Assembly: GCF_000429765.1 (NCBI RefSeq)
Contig: NZ_KE386949.1
Coordinates: forward strand, 186,001-250,000
Direction: 5' to 3'
From: Gemmobacter nectariphilus DSM 15620
Lineage (GTDB): Bacteria; Pseudomonadota; Alphaproteobacteria; Rhodobacterales; Rhodobacteraceae
DNA length: 64,000 nt
The notes under the pieces are model-generated. The model saw nothing but the letters and a program-made list of their open reading frames with translations, did no database searches and was not told the origin of the DNA. Below, piece after piece: positions 46,242 to 53,994 of the stretch (positions are counted from its first letter, which is position 1; each line of letters starts with the position of its first letter). The position numbers were made by a program, and so were the translations under genes.

Positions 46242-46867
46242 CGTATGCCCTCTCGGTCCTTGGCCACCCGGTAATAGGCCCACAGCAGCCGCGCCGCAAC
46301 CGCACGCCAGGGCGACCAATCGGAAGCCATCGCCCGCAAGGCCTTTTCGCTCGGCCGTGCCTCCAGCCCGAACAGGAGGCGCGCCGATTCCTGCAACGCC
46401 AGATCGGCAGGGGCGAACACATCGGCCCGGCCCAGGCTGAACATCGCGTAAATCTCGGCCGTCCAGCGCCCGATCCCCGGCAAGGCGACCAGCGTGCCCA
46501 CGACATCCTCGTCCGGCAGGCCGCGCAGCGCGTCAAAGTCGATCCCCGCCGCCGCCAGGGCCTGGGCATAGCGCACCTTCTGGCGCGACAGCCCGCAGGC
46601 GCGCAACGCCTCCTCGGTGGCCGTGGCGACCGCCTCGGCCCGCGTCATCCCGGCCGCCTCCATCCGGCGCCAGATCGCATCCGCCGCCGCCACGCTGACC
46701 TGCTGCGAGACGATGGCGCCCAGAAGGTTGTGAAACCCGCCGTCCCGCCTGCGCAGCGGCAAGGGGCCGGTCAGCTCCAGCGCCTCGGCAAAGCGCGGCT
46801 CGCGCGTGGCCAGCCAGAGCGCGCCTTCGGCCACACAGGCCTCGGTCTCGATGATCCTGCCAACCAT
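46238..46867 (-). CDS. DNA-3-methyladenine glycosylase II (AlkA-type)
   Basis: The 209-residue protein is an HhH-GPD base-excision enzyme: GGFHNLLGAIVSQQVSVAAADAIWRRM, hairpin LVALPGIGRWTAEIYAMF, and catalytic Asp in FAPADLALQE. It lacks the AlkA N-terminal domain, like many short homologues. Repeat copy E lies immediately upstream, so its ribosome binding region (AAGG about 9 bases away) is within the repeat box. Confidence 0.92.
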   Translation of the reverse strand: MVGRIIETEACVAEGALWLATREPRFAEALELTGPLPLRRRDGGFHNLLGAIVSQQVSVAAADAIWRRMEAAGMTRAEAVATATEEALRACGLSRQKVRYAQALAAAGIDFDALRGLPDEDVVGTLVALPGIGRWTAEIYAMFSLGRADVFAPADLALQESARLLFGLEARPSEKALRAMASDWSPWRAVAARLLWAYYRVAKDREGIR

Positions 46868-46870
46868 GTT

Positions 46871-46903
46871 GTTCGCCTTGATCCAAATATCCCCGCCGGA
46901 GGC
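46871..46903 (-). repeat. Intergenic TATTTGG element, short copy E
   Basis: Between the acetyltransferase stop and the alkA start, on the minus strand, the sequence reads CCTCCGGCGGGGATATTTGGATCAAG then GCGAAC. Only the CCTCCGGCGG lead and the conserved box are present; the large G/C hairpin is absent. Confidence 0.75.
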
Positions 46904-46925
46904 ATCCGCCAGCCGCCCAAGGGCG

Positions 46926-47630
46926 CTACAATGCCGGATCGCGCGCCGCCAGCAAACCGCGCGTCAGGTCCGACAGCGCCACCACCTGCCGCCCATCCTG
47001 GAAATTCTCGGGCGCGAGCCAGCGGTCATGGGCCGCCTTCAGCGCCGGCCATTCCGCATCGGTGATGGAAAACCACGCCGTATCGCGGTTGCGGCCCTTG
47101 ATGACCATATGCTGGCGGAACACGCCCTCGAAGGAAAACCCCAGCCGCTGCGCCGCCCGGCGCGAGGGCAGGTTCAGCGCGTTGCATTTCCATTCATAGC
47201 GCCGGTAGCCCAGATCAAAGGCCCGCGCCATCATCAGCGCCATCGCCTCGGTCGCCACCGGGGTGCCCTGCATGGCCGGGGAAAACAGGATGTTCCCCAC
47301 CTCGATCACCCCGTCCCTGGGCGTGATGCGCAGATAGCTGGCCATGCCCAGCCAGTCCCCCCCACGCGGGCGGATCGCCCAGAACTGCGGATCGGCCCCC
47401 GGTGCGACAGTGGCGATCCAATCCGCGAACTCTGCCTCGGACCCAAAGGGCCCGCCGCCCATATAGGTCCACAGCTCGGGCCGCCCCTGGATCGCGCGCC
47501 ACAGCGCGGGCGCCTGGTCTGCCGACAGCGGCGCCAGCTCGGCCCATCGGCCCTGCATCGGGGCCGCGTGCGGCACAGGCGGGGGCTGCCAGCCCGCCAC
47601 CTCGGGGCCGATCTCTCCGGGTTGGAACAT
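46926..47630 (-). CDS. GNAT-family N-acetyltransferase (RimJ/RimL-like)
   Basis: The 234-residue protein has a RimJ/RimL-type GNAT fold: IEVGNILFSPAMQGTPVATEAMALMMARAFDLGYRRYEWKCNALNLPSRRAAQRLGFSFEGVFRQHMVIKGRNRDTAWFSI, including the acetyl-CoA contact and the NxxSRRAAxRLGF motif. ATG 47630 has AAGGAG 5 bases upstream; a GTG at 47636 overlaps the previous stop. Acceptor unknown. Confidence 0.9.
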   Translation of the reverse strand: MFQPGEIGPEVAGWQPPPVPHAAPMQGRWAELAPLSADQAPALWRAIQGRPELWTYMGGGPFGSEAEFADWIATVAPGADPQFWAIRPRGGDWLGMASYLRITPRDGVIEVGNILFSPAMQGTPVATEAMALMMARAFDLGYRRYEWKCNALNLPSRRAAQRLGFSFEGVFRQHMVIKGRNRDTAWFSITDAEWPALKAAHDRWLAPENFQDGRQVVALSDLTRGLLAARDPAL

Positions 47631-47632
47631 GC

Positions 47633-47875
47633 TCACTCCTTGCCCGCACCAACGCGGCGATAGATGCCCTCGGGCAGGTTCAGCGCCGCCGCCAGATCGC
47701 GCAGCTGCGTCGGGCTCAGGACGATGCGCTGCACCTCCTCGGTGCGCGGGTCCAGCTGCTCGACCGTCACGCCATCCTCGAAGGCGTTGATGGTGATATC
47801 CTCTTGCAGCGGCGCCTCGCCCTCGTCGACAAGGGTGATGACCGTCGCGTCAAATTCGTGTTCGATGGTGAACAT
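47633..47875 (-). CDS. Small conserved acidic protein of unknown function
   Basis: The 80-residue protein (MFTIEHEFDATVITLVDEGEAPLQEDITINAFEDGVTVEQLDPRTEEVQRIVLSPTQLRDLAAALNLPEGIYRRVGAGKE) is rich in Glu/Asp and beta-strand-like. GGAGAGG lies before the ATG. It is coupled to the acetyltransferase by a 4-base overlap if the GTG start is used. I do not recognise a named domain. Confidence 0.8.
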   Translation of the reverse strand: MFTIEHEFDATVITLVDEGEAPLQEDITINAFEDGVTVEQLDPRTEEVQRIVLSPTQLRDLAAALNLPEGIYRRVGAGKE

Positions 47876-48021
47876 GGCACCTCTCCTGCCGCTTGGGCCG
47901 ATCCTGACACGGCGCAGGCGCGGGGGCAAACCCTCTCACGTCCGCGTCAGCCGCGCGCGGCCCGCTTCCCCCCGCCCGCCACCATCGCTAAATTGCCCCG
48001 GCGCAACGAAACGAGGCCGGG

Positions 48022-48762
48022 ATGACACGGGCAGGCATGACACGGGTGGGGCTGGCTCTGGCGGTGCTGGCCGGCCTTGCCGGTTGCACCATGGCGCCGC
48101 CCCCCGTGCCGATGGCCCCGCCGTCCGCCACCCAGCCCCCCGCCCCCGATTTTCCGACCGCCGCACGTACCTTCGTTCAGGTGGTGGAACGGGTTGAGCC
48201 GGTGGCCGAAGGCTATTGCCACGAAAAGCGCCCCGATCTGAACTGCGACTTTCGCATCGTCATCGACGACCGCGCCGGGGCACCGTCCAACGCCTTTCAC
48301 ACGCTGGATCCGCAGACGGGCCAGCCGCTGATCGGCTTTACCCTGTCGCTGATCGCCGATGCGCGCAATGCAGACGAGCTGGCCTTTGTGCTGGGGCACG
48401 AGGCCGCGCACCATATCGCGGGCCATATCGGCCGCTCGCGCGATACGGCGATGGCGGGGGCGGTGCTGCTGGGCACCATCGCGGCGCTTGGCGGGGCGGA
48501 TGCCGGGGCGATCCGGTCGGCGCAAGACATTGGTGCTTCGGTCGGCGCGCGCACCTATTCCAAGGATTTCGAGCTGGAGGCCGACGCCATCGGCACCGTG
48601 ATCGCCTGGCGCTCCGGTTATGACCCGGCACGCGGGGCCGGGTTCTTTACCCGCATCCCCGATCCGGGCGATCGCTTTCTTGGCTCGCACCCGCCGAACG
48701 GCCAGCGCATCCAGACCGTGGACGCCACCGTTGCCGCCCTGCGCGCCGGGCGCATTCGCTAA
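48022..48762 (+). CDS. M48-family metallopeptidase lipoprotein
   Basis: The 246-residue protein has a lipobox LAGC (Cys22), a Pro-rich linker and a peptidase M48 domain with zinc motif HEAAH (126-130). The third ligand Glu lies in FELEADAIG. It is probably an outer-membrane-anchored periplasmic protease of the YcaL/BepA-like type for envelope quality control. It is divergent from the acidic protein gene. An FNR-type box begins 4 bases after its stop. Confidence 0.9.
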   Translation: MTRAGMTRVGLALAVLAGLAGCTMAPPPVPMAPPSATQPPAPDFPTAARTFVQVVERVEPVAEGYCHEKRPDLNCDFRIVIDDRAGAPSNAFHTLDPQTGQPLIGFTLSLIADARNADELAFVLGHEAAHHIAGHIGRSRDTAMAGAVLLGTIAALGGADAGAIRSAQDIGASVGARTYSKDFELEADAIGTVIAWRSGYDPARGAGFFTRIPDPGDRFLGSHPPNGQRIQTVDATVAALRAGRIR

Positions 48763-48765
48763 GGC

Positions 48766-48779
48766 TTGACCTGAATCAA
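48766..48779. promoter_or_regulatory. FNR-type box upstream of first DUF6455 gene
   Basis: TTGACCTGAATCAA matches TTGAT-N4-ATCAA at 9 of 10 defined positions. It lies 58 bases before the ATG at 48838, a suitable place for activation. Confidence 0.7.
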
Positions 48780-48837
48780 GGCGACCCGCGCCAGCGCGAC
48801 CGATGCTGACCCCCGTGTTCCCGCAACGGAGGTCCCG

Positions 48838-49074
48838 ATGCTCGCAGATCCCAAAACCCAGGCCCATATCCAGCTGATGACGCGCATGGCACGCACGGTT
48901 GGCGACGATCTTGACCGGCTGAGCGATTCCGAATGGTCCGACGCCCTGGACCGCTGCTGCGATTGCCCCAATCCCGGCAGCTGCGAGGATTGGCTGGACG
49001 ACAACGCGGCCGGTGCCGACCACCCGCCGCGCTTTTGCGCCAACCGCAAGATGATGGAGCCCGGCATCGGCTGA
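48838..49074 (+). CDS. DUF6455 family protein
   Basis: The 78-residue protein has a helical N-part (IQLMTRMARTVGDDLDRLSDSEWSDALDRC) and a cysteine pattern CCDCPNPGSCEDWL, later PPRFCANRKMM. Conserved Cys residues could bind a metal or a cluster, which is inference. A second paralogue lies at 50512, with a DUF2254 protein between them. FNR-box location suggests low-oxygen expression. Confidence 0.8.
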   Translation: MLADPKTQAHIQLMTRMARTVGDDLDRLSDSEWSDALDRCCDCPNPGSCEDWLDDNAAGADHPPRFCANRKMMEPGIG

Positions 49075-49128
49075 CCTTGCCGCCCGGCAAAGCGCGTGCT
49101 TCTCTTGGACCATTGGAAAGGGGGGCAC

Positions 49129-50400
49129 ATGATCGGCCGGTTTCGCTGGAACCTTCAGCTTGTGCTGCGCAAGGTCTGGGTCCGGGCCTTGGCCTATGGC
49201 CTTTTGGGCATCGTCACGGCACTGGCGGCTGGTGCGGTGCATCCCTTTCTGCCAGCTGATCTGGGCGCCAGGATCGGCGCCGATGCGGTTGACCAGATCC
49301 TCGGGATCATCGCCTCGTCCATGCTGGCGGTGACGACCTTTTCGCTCTCCATCATGGTCACGGCCTTTGGCGGTGTGACCACGACCGCCACCCCCCGCGC
49401 GATCGAGCTGCTCAAACAGGATGCCACGACGCAAAAGGTGCTGGCCACCTTCATCGGCGCCTTCCTGTTCGCGCTGGTCGGCATTGTCGCACTGAAAACC
49501 GGGGTCTACGGCGACCGGGGGCGGCTGGTGCTGTTCGTGGCCACCATTGCCGTGCTGTCGGCGGTCGTCCTGGCGCTGCTGCGCTGGATCGCGCATCTGA
49601 TGGATTTCGGCCGGCTGTCGGATACGCTGGGCCGGGTCGAGGCTGCGGCCACGGCCGCCCTGCGCAGCCGCATGGCGATGCCCTATCTGGGCGGGCACCC
49701 CTTGCGCGGGGCGCCGCCGGTGACATCGACCCCGCTGCTCGCGCACACGACCGGCTATGTCCAGCATATCGACATGGCGCAGTTGTCGGCCCTGGCCGAT
49801 ATCGCCGGGCGCGAGATGTATCTGGCCGCCCTTCCCGGCACCTTCGTGCATCCGGCCGCGCCGCTCTTGCATATGGCAGGACTGGAAGACGATCTGGCGG
49901 ACAAGGCCCGCGCCGCCTTCAGCATCGGCGAGGGGCGCACCTACGATCAGGATCCGCGCTTTGGCGTGATCGCGCTGACCGAGGCGGCCTCGCGCGCGCT
50001 GTCGCCTGCGGTCAACGACCCCGGCACCGCCATTGAGGTGATCGGGCGCCTTGTCCGGGTGCTGTCCGAATGGACCGACCCGGCCGAGGCCGACGTGCTG
50101 TGGCCGCGCCTGCATGTGCCCCCGATCCGAAGCGATGATCTGATCGAAGATGCCTTTCGCCCCATCGCCCGCGATGGCGCCAGCCTGATCGAGGTGCAGA
50201 TGCGGCTGCAAAAGGCGCTTCTGGCGCTGGCCGAAATGGCGCCCCAGGTCTTTGCAACCCAGACCGCCCGGGCCAGCGCCGACGCCCTGGCGCGCGCCAC
50301 GGCTGCCGGCCTTTTGCCAGACGAGATCGCGGCCCTGCGCGCGCTTTCGGACCGTGTTGCCACGCTGACCGGGGGCCAGCCGCGCCGCGCCACCCTTTAG
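49129..50400 (+). CDS. DUF2254 membrane protein
   Basis: The 423-residue protein has about four N-terminal membrane segments (LAYGLLGIVTALAAGAVHPFL; IIASSMLAVTTFSLSIMVTAF; KVLATFIGAFLFALVGIVAL; LVLFVATIAVLSAVVLALL) and a soluble C-terminal half with TGYVQHIDMAQLSALAD and ALSPAVNDPGTAIEVIGRL, typical of DUF2254. The C-terminal part suggests a channel-like or transporter role, but function is unknown. GGGGGG precedes ATG 49129. It lies between two DUF6455 genes. Confidence 0.88.
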   Translation: MIGRFRWNLQLVLRKVWVRALAYGLLGIVTALAAGAVHPFLPADLGARIGADAVDQILGIIASSMLAVTTFSLSIMVTAFGGVTTTATPRAIELLKQDATTQKVLATFIGAFLFALVGIVALKTGVYGDRGRLVLFVATIAVLSAVVLALLRWIAHLMDFGRLSDTLGRVEAAATAALRSRMAMPYLGGHPLRGAPPVTSTPLLAHTTGYVQHIDMAQLSALADIAGREMYLAALPGTFVHPAAPLLHMAGLEDDLADKARAAFSIGEGRTYDQDPRFGVIALTEAASRALSPAVNDPGTAIEVIGRLVRVLSEWTDPAEADVLWPRLHVPPIRSDDLIEDAFRPIARDGASLIEVQMRLQKALLALAEMAPQVFATQTARASADALARATAAGLLPDEIAALRALSDRVATLTGGQPRRATL

Positions 50401-50404
50401 CGCC

Positions 50405-50418
50405 TTGATCTGTCTCAA
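50405..50418. promoter_or_regulatory. FNR-type box upstream of second DUF6455 gene
   Basis: TTGATCTGTCTCAA matches TTGAT-N4-ATCAA at 9 of 10 defined positions. It lies 93 bases before the ATG at 50512 and 4 bases after the DUF2254 stop, the same arrangement as the box at 48766. Confidence 0.65.
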
Positions 50419-50511
50419 GGCGCGGCGTCGATTCGCGGCGCAGCCTGTCTGCATGGCAATGGGCCGACATCTGGCAAGCGGGCCAGCGGCCCCAGCAACG
50501 GGCATGGAACA

Positions 50512-50769
50512 ATGATCGGATTGGTCGAGGCGCAACGCGCCTGGTGGATGGCGCATGGCATGGCCCGCATCAGCGGTGTGCATCTTGCGCGGGCCGTCGT
50601 CGACGGCTGGATGACCCGCAGCGAGCTGGCCCGGATGGTCAGCCGCTGCGAAGACTGCGGCAGGGTCTGCGATTGCCAGCAATGGCTGGCCGATCCGACC
50701 CATACCGCCCCGCCGCCCTTCTGCAGCATCGGCGCCGAGATTTCGGCCCTGGCAGGTGACCGGCCCTGA
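50512..50769 (+). CDS. DUF6455 family protein, second paralogue
   Basis: The 85-residue protein has an N-terminal amphipathic part (WWMAHGMARISGVHLARAVVDGWMTRSEL) and the same cysteine signature, RCEDCGRVCDCQQWL and PPPFCSIG. Overall likeness to the 48838 protein is low except for the Cys pattern, so the duplication is old or the two are distant family members. Confidence 0.75.
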   Translation: MIGLVEAQRAWWMAHGMARISGVHLARAVVDGWMTRSELARMVSRCEDCGRVCDCQQWLADPTHTAPPPFCSIGAEISALAGDRP

Positions 50770-51032
50770 TTGGCACGGGCGGCGCTGGCGGGGAATGAAG
50801 CCCCGAAATCGGATGGGCCGGCCGCCGCACAGCGGATCGCGCATGATGCGGCGCACGACGTGGGGCCGCGCGGTCGCGCCCGCCCATGGCCCCATGGCCA
50901 GAGGGGCTGCCGCGCGCCGTGCCAGGGCCGGCGCCGTGTTGCCGCAGGATGCGTCAGTTGCAACAGGCCCCCGCGCCGGTCCCGTTGCGGCAATCACTGC
51001 GCCGCGATGGCGCTTGGTCCCCGAACAAGCGG

Positions 51033-51719
51033 TCAGGCAAAGGGGCGCGGCGCCTCGCCCATGCGCAAGGCGACAAGGCCGCACAGATAGGCCAGACGGG
51101 CAGTATCGGCATAGGGCAGATCCTCGGCCGCGCGGGCAAGCGCGGTATCGCTGGTGCTGCGTGCAATCCCGCCCAGAAAGCGCGCCAGATAGGCCCGCTG
51201 CCCCGCATCCGGCCCCCGCGCCAGAATACCTGCGGCATGGGCCAGATCCTCGCGCAGCGCCAGCCGGTCAGGTTCCGGCACCTCCCCGACAGGGGCCTGC
51301 GCGTCGCGATCCGGCAGATGGCCAAGGATGGCGGCCTGAAACCCCGCCAGCCCCGCGACCGGCTTTTCCAGGAACCCGGCCGCACCCGCCGACAGCGCCG
51401 CCCCGCGCTGCAAGGGATCGCCGCTAAGACCCAGCACCAGCGGCCCGCCCGTGACCCCATGCGTCAATTCCCGGATCAGCCCCGCGCCCGAGCCATCCGG
51501 CAGCCCCATGTCGATGATCACCACATCGGGCCGATAGATCGCCAGATGCCGCCGGGCATCGTGCAGCGTCTCGGCCCGCCGAAGCCGCGCGCCCGATCGC
51601 TGCGCCATCAGGCGAAACGCCTCGGACGCATAGCGGCTGTCCTCGACCGCCAGAATCGTCAGACCCTGCATCGGCAGAACCGGCCCTGCCAGGGGCGGGC
51701 GGGAATCAACATGCGGCAT
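51033..51719 (-). CDS. Response regulator receiver protein
   Basis: The 228-residue protein starts at ATG 51719 after AGGAGAC. A receiver domain (about 17-140) has acidic residues in LAVEDSRYA, phospho-acceptor in VVIIDMGLPDGSG and the Lys in AAGFLEKPVAG. The C-terminal 85 residues are helical, without an HTH, so it is not a DNA binder; an adaptor role is possible. No kinase adjoins it. The 263 bases between its stop and the DUF6455 gene show nothing I recognise. Confidence 0.85.
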   Translation of the reverse strand: MPHVDSRPPLAGPVLPMQGLTILAVEDSRYASEAFRLMAQRSGARLRRAETLHDARRHLAIYRPDVVIIDMGLPDGSGAGLIRELTHGVTGGPLVLGLSGDPLQRGAALSAGAAGFLEKPVAGLAGFQAAILGHLPDRDAQAPVGEVPEPDRLALREDLAHAAGILARGPDAGQRAYLARFLGGIARSTSDTALARAAEDLPYADTARLAYLCGLVALRMGEAPRPFA

Positions 51720-51878
51720 CGGCTGTCTCCTGTAGCTGGGCCCAGTGAAGCGCAGCTTGGTTTCCAGCCGGTTAACGCCGCGACGCAATGTCCGTGTCCG
51801 GCACTCTTCGCTTGCCAGCCGCCCCCCTCGTGCCCATAACCCGCGCCTAAGAGGACCAACCCAGCCCGGAGCCAGCCC

Positions 51879-52283
51879 ATGATCGGACGCCTGAACCACG
51901 TCGCCATCGCCGTTCCCGACCTTGAGGCGGCGGCAGAGCAATACCGCAGCACGCTGGGCGCCCATGTCCGCGCCCCGCAGGACGAACCCGATCACGGCGT
52001 GACCGTCGTGTTCATCGACCTGCCGAACACCAAGATCGAACTGCTGTATCCCCTGGGCGAGAATTCCCCGATCGCGGGCTTTCTGGAAAAGAACCCCGCC
52101 GGCGGCATCCACCACATCTGCTATGAGGTCGAGGATATCCTGGCCGCGCGCGACAAGCTGAAGGCCAGCGGCGCCCGCGTTCTGGGCACCGGAGAGCCGA
52201 AGATCGGCGCTCATGGCAAGCCGGTGCTGTTCCTGCACCCCAAGGACTTCAACGGCTGCCTCGTGGAACTGGAGCAGGTCTGA
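51879..52283 (+). CDS. mce: Methylmalonyl-CoA epimerase
   Basis: The 134-residue vicinal-oxygen-chelate protein begins MIGRLNHVAIAVPDLEAAAEQYRSTLGA. It has metal ligands in LNHVAIAV, GGIHHICYEV and the C-terminal CLVELEQV, with GAHGKPVLFLHPKDF. It interconverts (R)- and (S)-methylmalonyl-CoA for propionyl-CoA and ethylmalonyl-CoA metabolism. GGAG precedes the ATG. It overlaps the DUF1467 start by one base (TGATG). Confidence 0.94.
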   Translation: MIGRLNHVAIAVPDLEAAAEQYRSTLGAHVRAPQDEPDHGVTVVFIDLPNTKIELLYPLGENSPIAGFLEKNPAGGIHHICYEVEDILAARDKLKASGARVLGTGEPKIGAHGKPVLFLHPKDFNGCLVELEQV

Positions 52284-52570
52284 TGACCATCACCGCCGCC
52301 ATCGTCCTGTTCGCCGTCTGCTGGTTCATGGTGTTCTTCATCGTGCTTCCCCTGCGGCTGACCACGCAGGGCGAGGCGGGATCGATCGTGCCGGGCACGC
52401 CCTCCAGCGCGCCGGCCGGCCCTGTGGTCAAACGCAAGGCCAAGATCACCACGATTGCCGCCGTGATCATCTGGACGATCCTGTTCGTCATCATCACCCA
52501 AGGCTGGATCACCGTGCGCGATTTCGACGTGATGGGCCGGATGCACCCGCTGGAACAACCGGCCAACTGA
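52283..52570 (+). CDS. DUF1467 membrane protein
   Basis: The 95-residue protein has two membrane helices (TITAAIVLFAVCWFMVFFIVLPLRL and ITTIAAVIIWTILFVIITQGWI) with a Gly/Pro/Ser loop between, matching DUF1467. Function is unknown. It is frequently next to mce in alphaproteobacteria (recalled) and is coupled to it here. Confidence 0.88.
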   Translation: MTITAAIVLFAVCWFMVFFIVLPLRLTTQGEAGSIVPGTPSSAPAGPVVKRKAKITTIAAVIIWTILFVIITQGWITVRDFDVMGRMHPLEQPAN

Positions 52571-52573
52571 CGC

Positions 52574-53275
52574 TCAGGGCCGCCGCGCCGTTCCGTTCAG
52601 CCGGTGGAACATGTGGGTAAAGGTCGCCGCCCCCAGCAGCGGGATCAGCAGGTTCACCACCGGCACCGACAGCGGCACCGCCATCAGCACGCCGGCCAGC
52701 CAGATCTGGCCGGTGTAGCGCGCCCGCAGGGCCCGCGCGCCCTCGCGCCCCAGTCGGCGCATCGCGGCCAGCGTGAAATATTCCCGCCCCAGCAAGAACC
52801 CGTTCACGCCCCAGAACACCACCGGAATCGCCGGCCCTGCAAAGATCGCCAGCACCAGCGCGATCAGGTTCACCACGATCAGCACCGCAAAGAAGTTCAG
52901 CGAATCCTTGATGGATTCATAAAGACTGACCTTCGGCGCCGGGGGCAGCCAGGGATAATGCCGGTCCTCGACCGCCTGCGCCACATCCTCGAGGAAGAAG
53001 CCGGTGAACATCGAGGCGACCGGCACCATCAGGAAGATGCTCAGCCCGATCATGAACAGGAACGAGCCCACCGACAGTAACGTATCCAGCCCGCCGACCG
53101 GCCCGACCAGCGGAATTTCGACCGTATCGGGGGTCAGCGACTGGATGGCGAACAGGAACACGGCATAAACCGCCACCAGCAGCGCAACGGTCAGCCCCAG
53201 CCCCAGCAACAGCACGCGGCGAAAGCGCGGGTCGGGCAACTGGCGCAGCGCCTTCAGAAAATCCGACAGGATCAT
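52574..53275 (-). CDS. EI24/CysZ-like membrane protein
   Basis: The 233-residue protein has about four to five membrane segments, with SLFMIGLSIFLMVPVASMFTGFFLEDVAQAVEDRHYP and NFFAVLIVVNLIALVLAIF, typical of the EI24 domain. CysZ of this family is a sulfate channel; whether this one transports sulfate is unknown. Its ATG overlaps the nitroreductase stop (ATGA). Confidence 0.86.
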   Translation of the reverse strand: MILSDFLKALRQLPDPRFRRVLLLGLGLTVALLVAVYAVFLFAIQSLTPDTVEIPLVGPVGGLDTLLSVGSFLFMIGLSIFLMVPVASMFTGFFLEDVAQAVEDRHYPWLPPAPKVSLYESIKDSLNFFAVLIVVNLIALVLAIFAGPAIPVVFWGVNGFLLGREYFTLAAMRRLGREGARALRARYTGQIWLAGVLMAVPLSVPVVNLLIPLLGAATFTHMFHRLNGTARRP

Positions 53276-53847
53276 TCCTGAACCCATGTGGTGATGGCGG
53301 CAATGTCAGGGCGTGGCCGATCGGGCGGCGTGTTGGCGCAGCTGCCGATATGCACAAAGCCCGCCACCCATTCGCCGGGCGCCAGCCCCAGCTGGGCCGC
53401 CGCAAAGGCGCGGTCATGCGCCACCCAGCCGGTCAGCCAGCTTGCGCCCCAGCCCGCCGCCAGCGCGGCATTGACCAGCGACAGGCAGACCGCCCCGGCC
53501 GACAGCGTCTGTTCAATCTCGGGGATGCGCTCGAACCCCTTGGGGCTGGCAATCACCGCAACCGCAAGCGGGCTGTCGTCGAACTGGCTGCGCCCCTTGG
53601 CGGCTTGCTCGGCGTCCATCCCGCGCTCGGTGGCACGGGCCGGCACGGCGGCGGCAATCCGCATCAACGCCGGCTTTTCCAGCACGATGAACCGCCAGGG
53701 CTCCAGCTTGCCATGATCGGGCACCCGGGCGGCAGCGGTCAGCAGCACCTCCAGCGCGGCCCGGTCCGGCACCGGCGCCGACAACAGCTTGGCCGGGCGG
53801 GACCGACGGGTCAGAAGAAAATCCAGAACGGGGCTTTGCGACATCAT
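53272..53847 (-). CDS. Nitroreductase family protein
   Basis: The 191-residue FMN enzyme starts MMSQSPVLDFLLTRRSRPAKLL, with RRS the flavin phosphate contact. VPDHGKLEPWRFIVLE and WGASWLTGWVAHD follow. The family reduces nitro compounds or quinones with NAD(P)H. AAGGAG lies 4 bases before the ATG. It is coupled to the EI24 gene. Confidence 0.9.
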   Translation of the reverse strand: MMSQSPVLDFLLTRRSRPAKLLSAPVPDRAALEVLLTAAARVPDHGKLEPWRFIVLEKPALMRIAAAVPARATERGMDAEQAAKGRSQFDDSPLAVAVIASPKGFERIPEIEQTLSAGAVCLSLVNAALAAGWGASWLTGWVAHDRAFAAAQLGLAPGEWVAGFVHIGSCANTPPDRPRPDIAAITTWVQE

Positions 53848-53916
53848 CCATCTCCTTGCGGTGCAAGATGTCGGCCGCCCCCGCCCCAAGGTCAAGCACC
53901 AAGGCCATCAAATGCC

Positions 53917-53946
53917 AACGCCCCGGGCAAGCGGGCCCGGGGCGTT
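53917..53946 (-). terminator. Hairpin terminator of the malyl-CoA lyase gene
   Basis: AACGCCCCGGGC pairs perfectly with GCCCGGGGCGTT (12-bp stem, 6-base loop), 49 bases past the mcl stop. The following T content is low (GGCATTTG), so termination strength is uncertain. Confidence 0.6.
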
Positions 53947-53994
53947 CCTCCCGTCGTGATCGCCGGGGCCTCCTCTCCCCAGCGACCGGAGGGT

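Noticed and set aside
50770-51032. Possible small genes between the second DUF6455 gene and the response regulator
   Set aside because: Several overlapping frames exist but all are Arg/Pro/Gly-rich without ribosome binding site or hydrophobic pattern.
47947-51084. 1045-codon minus-strand open frame across several genes
   Set aside because: It runs antisense to the M48, DUF6455 and DUF2254 genes, which have good family matches and ribosome binding sites. The product is low-complexity His/Gln/Arg.
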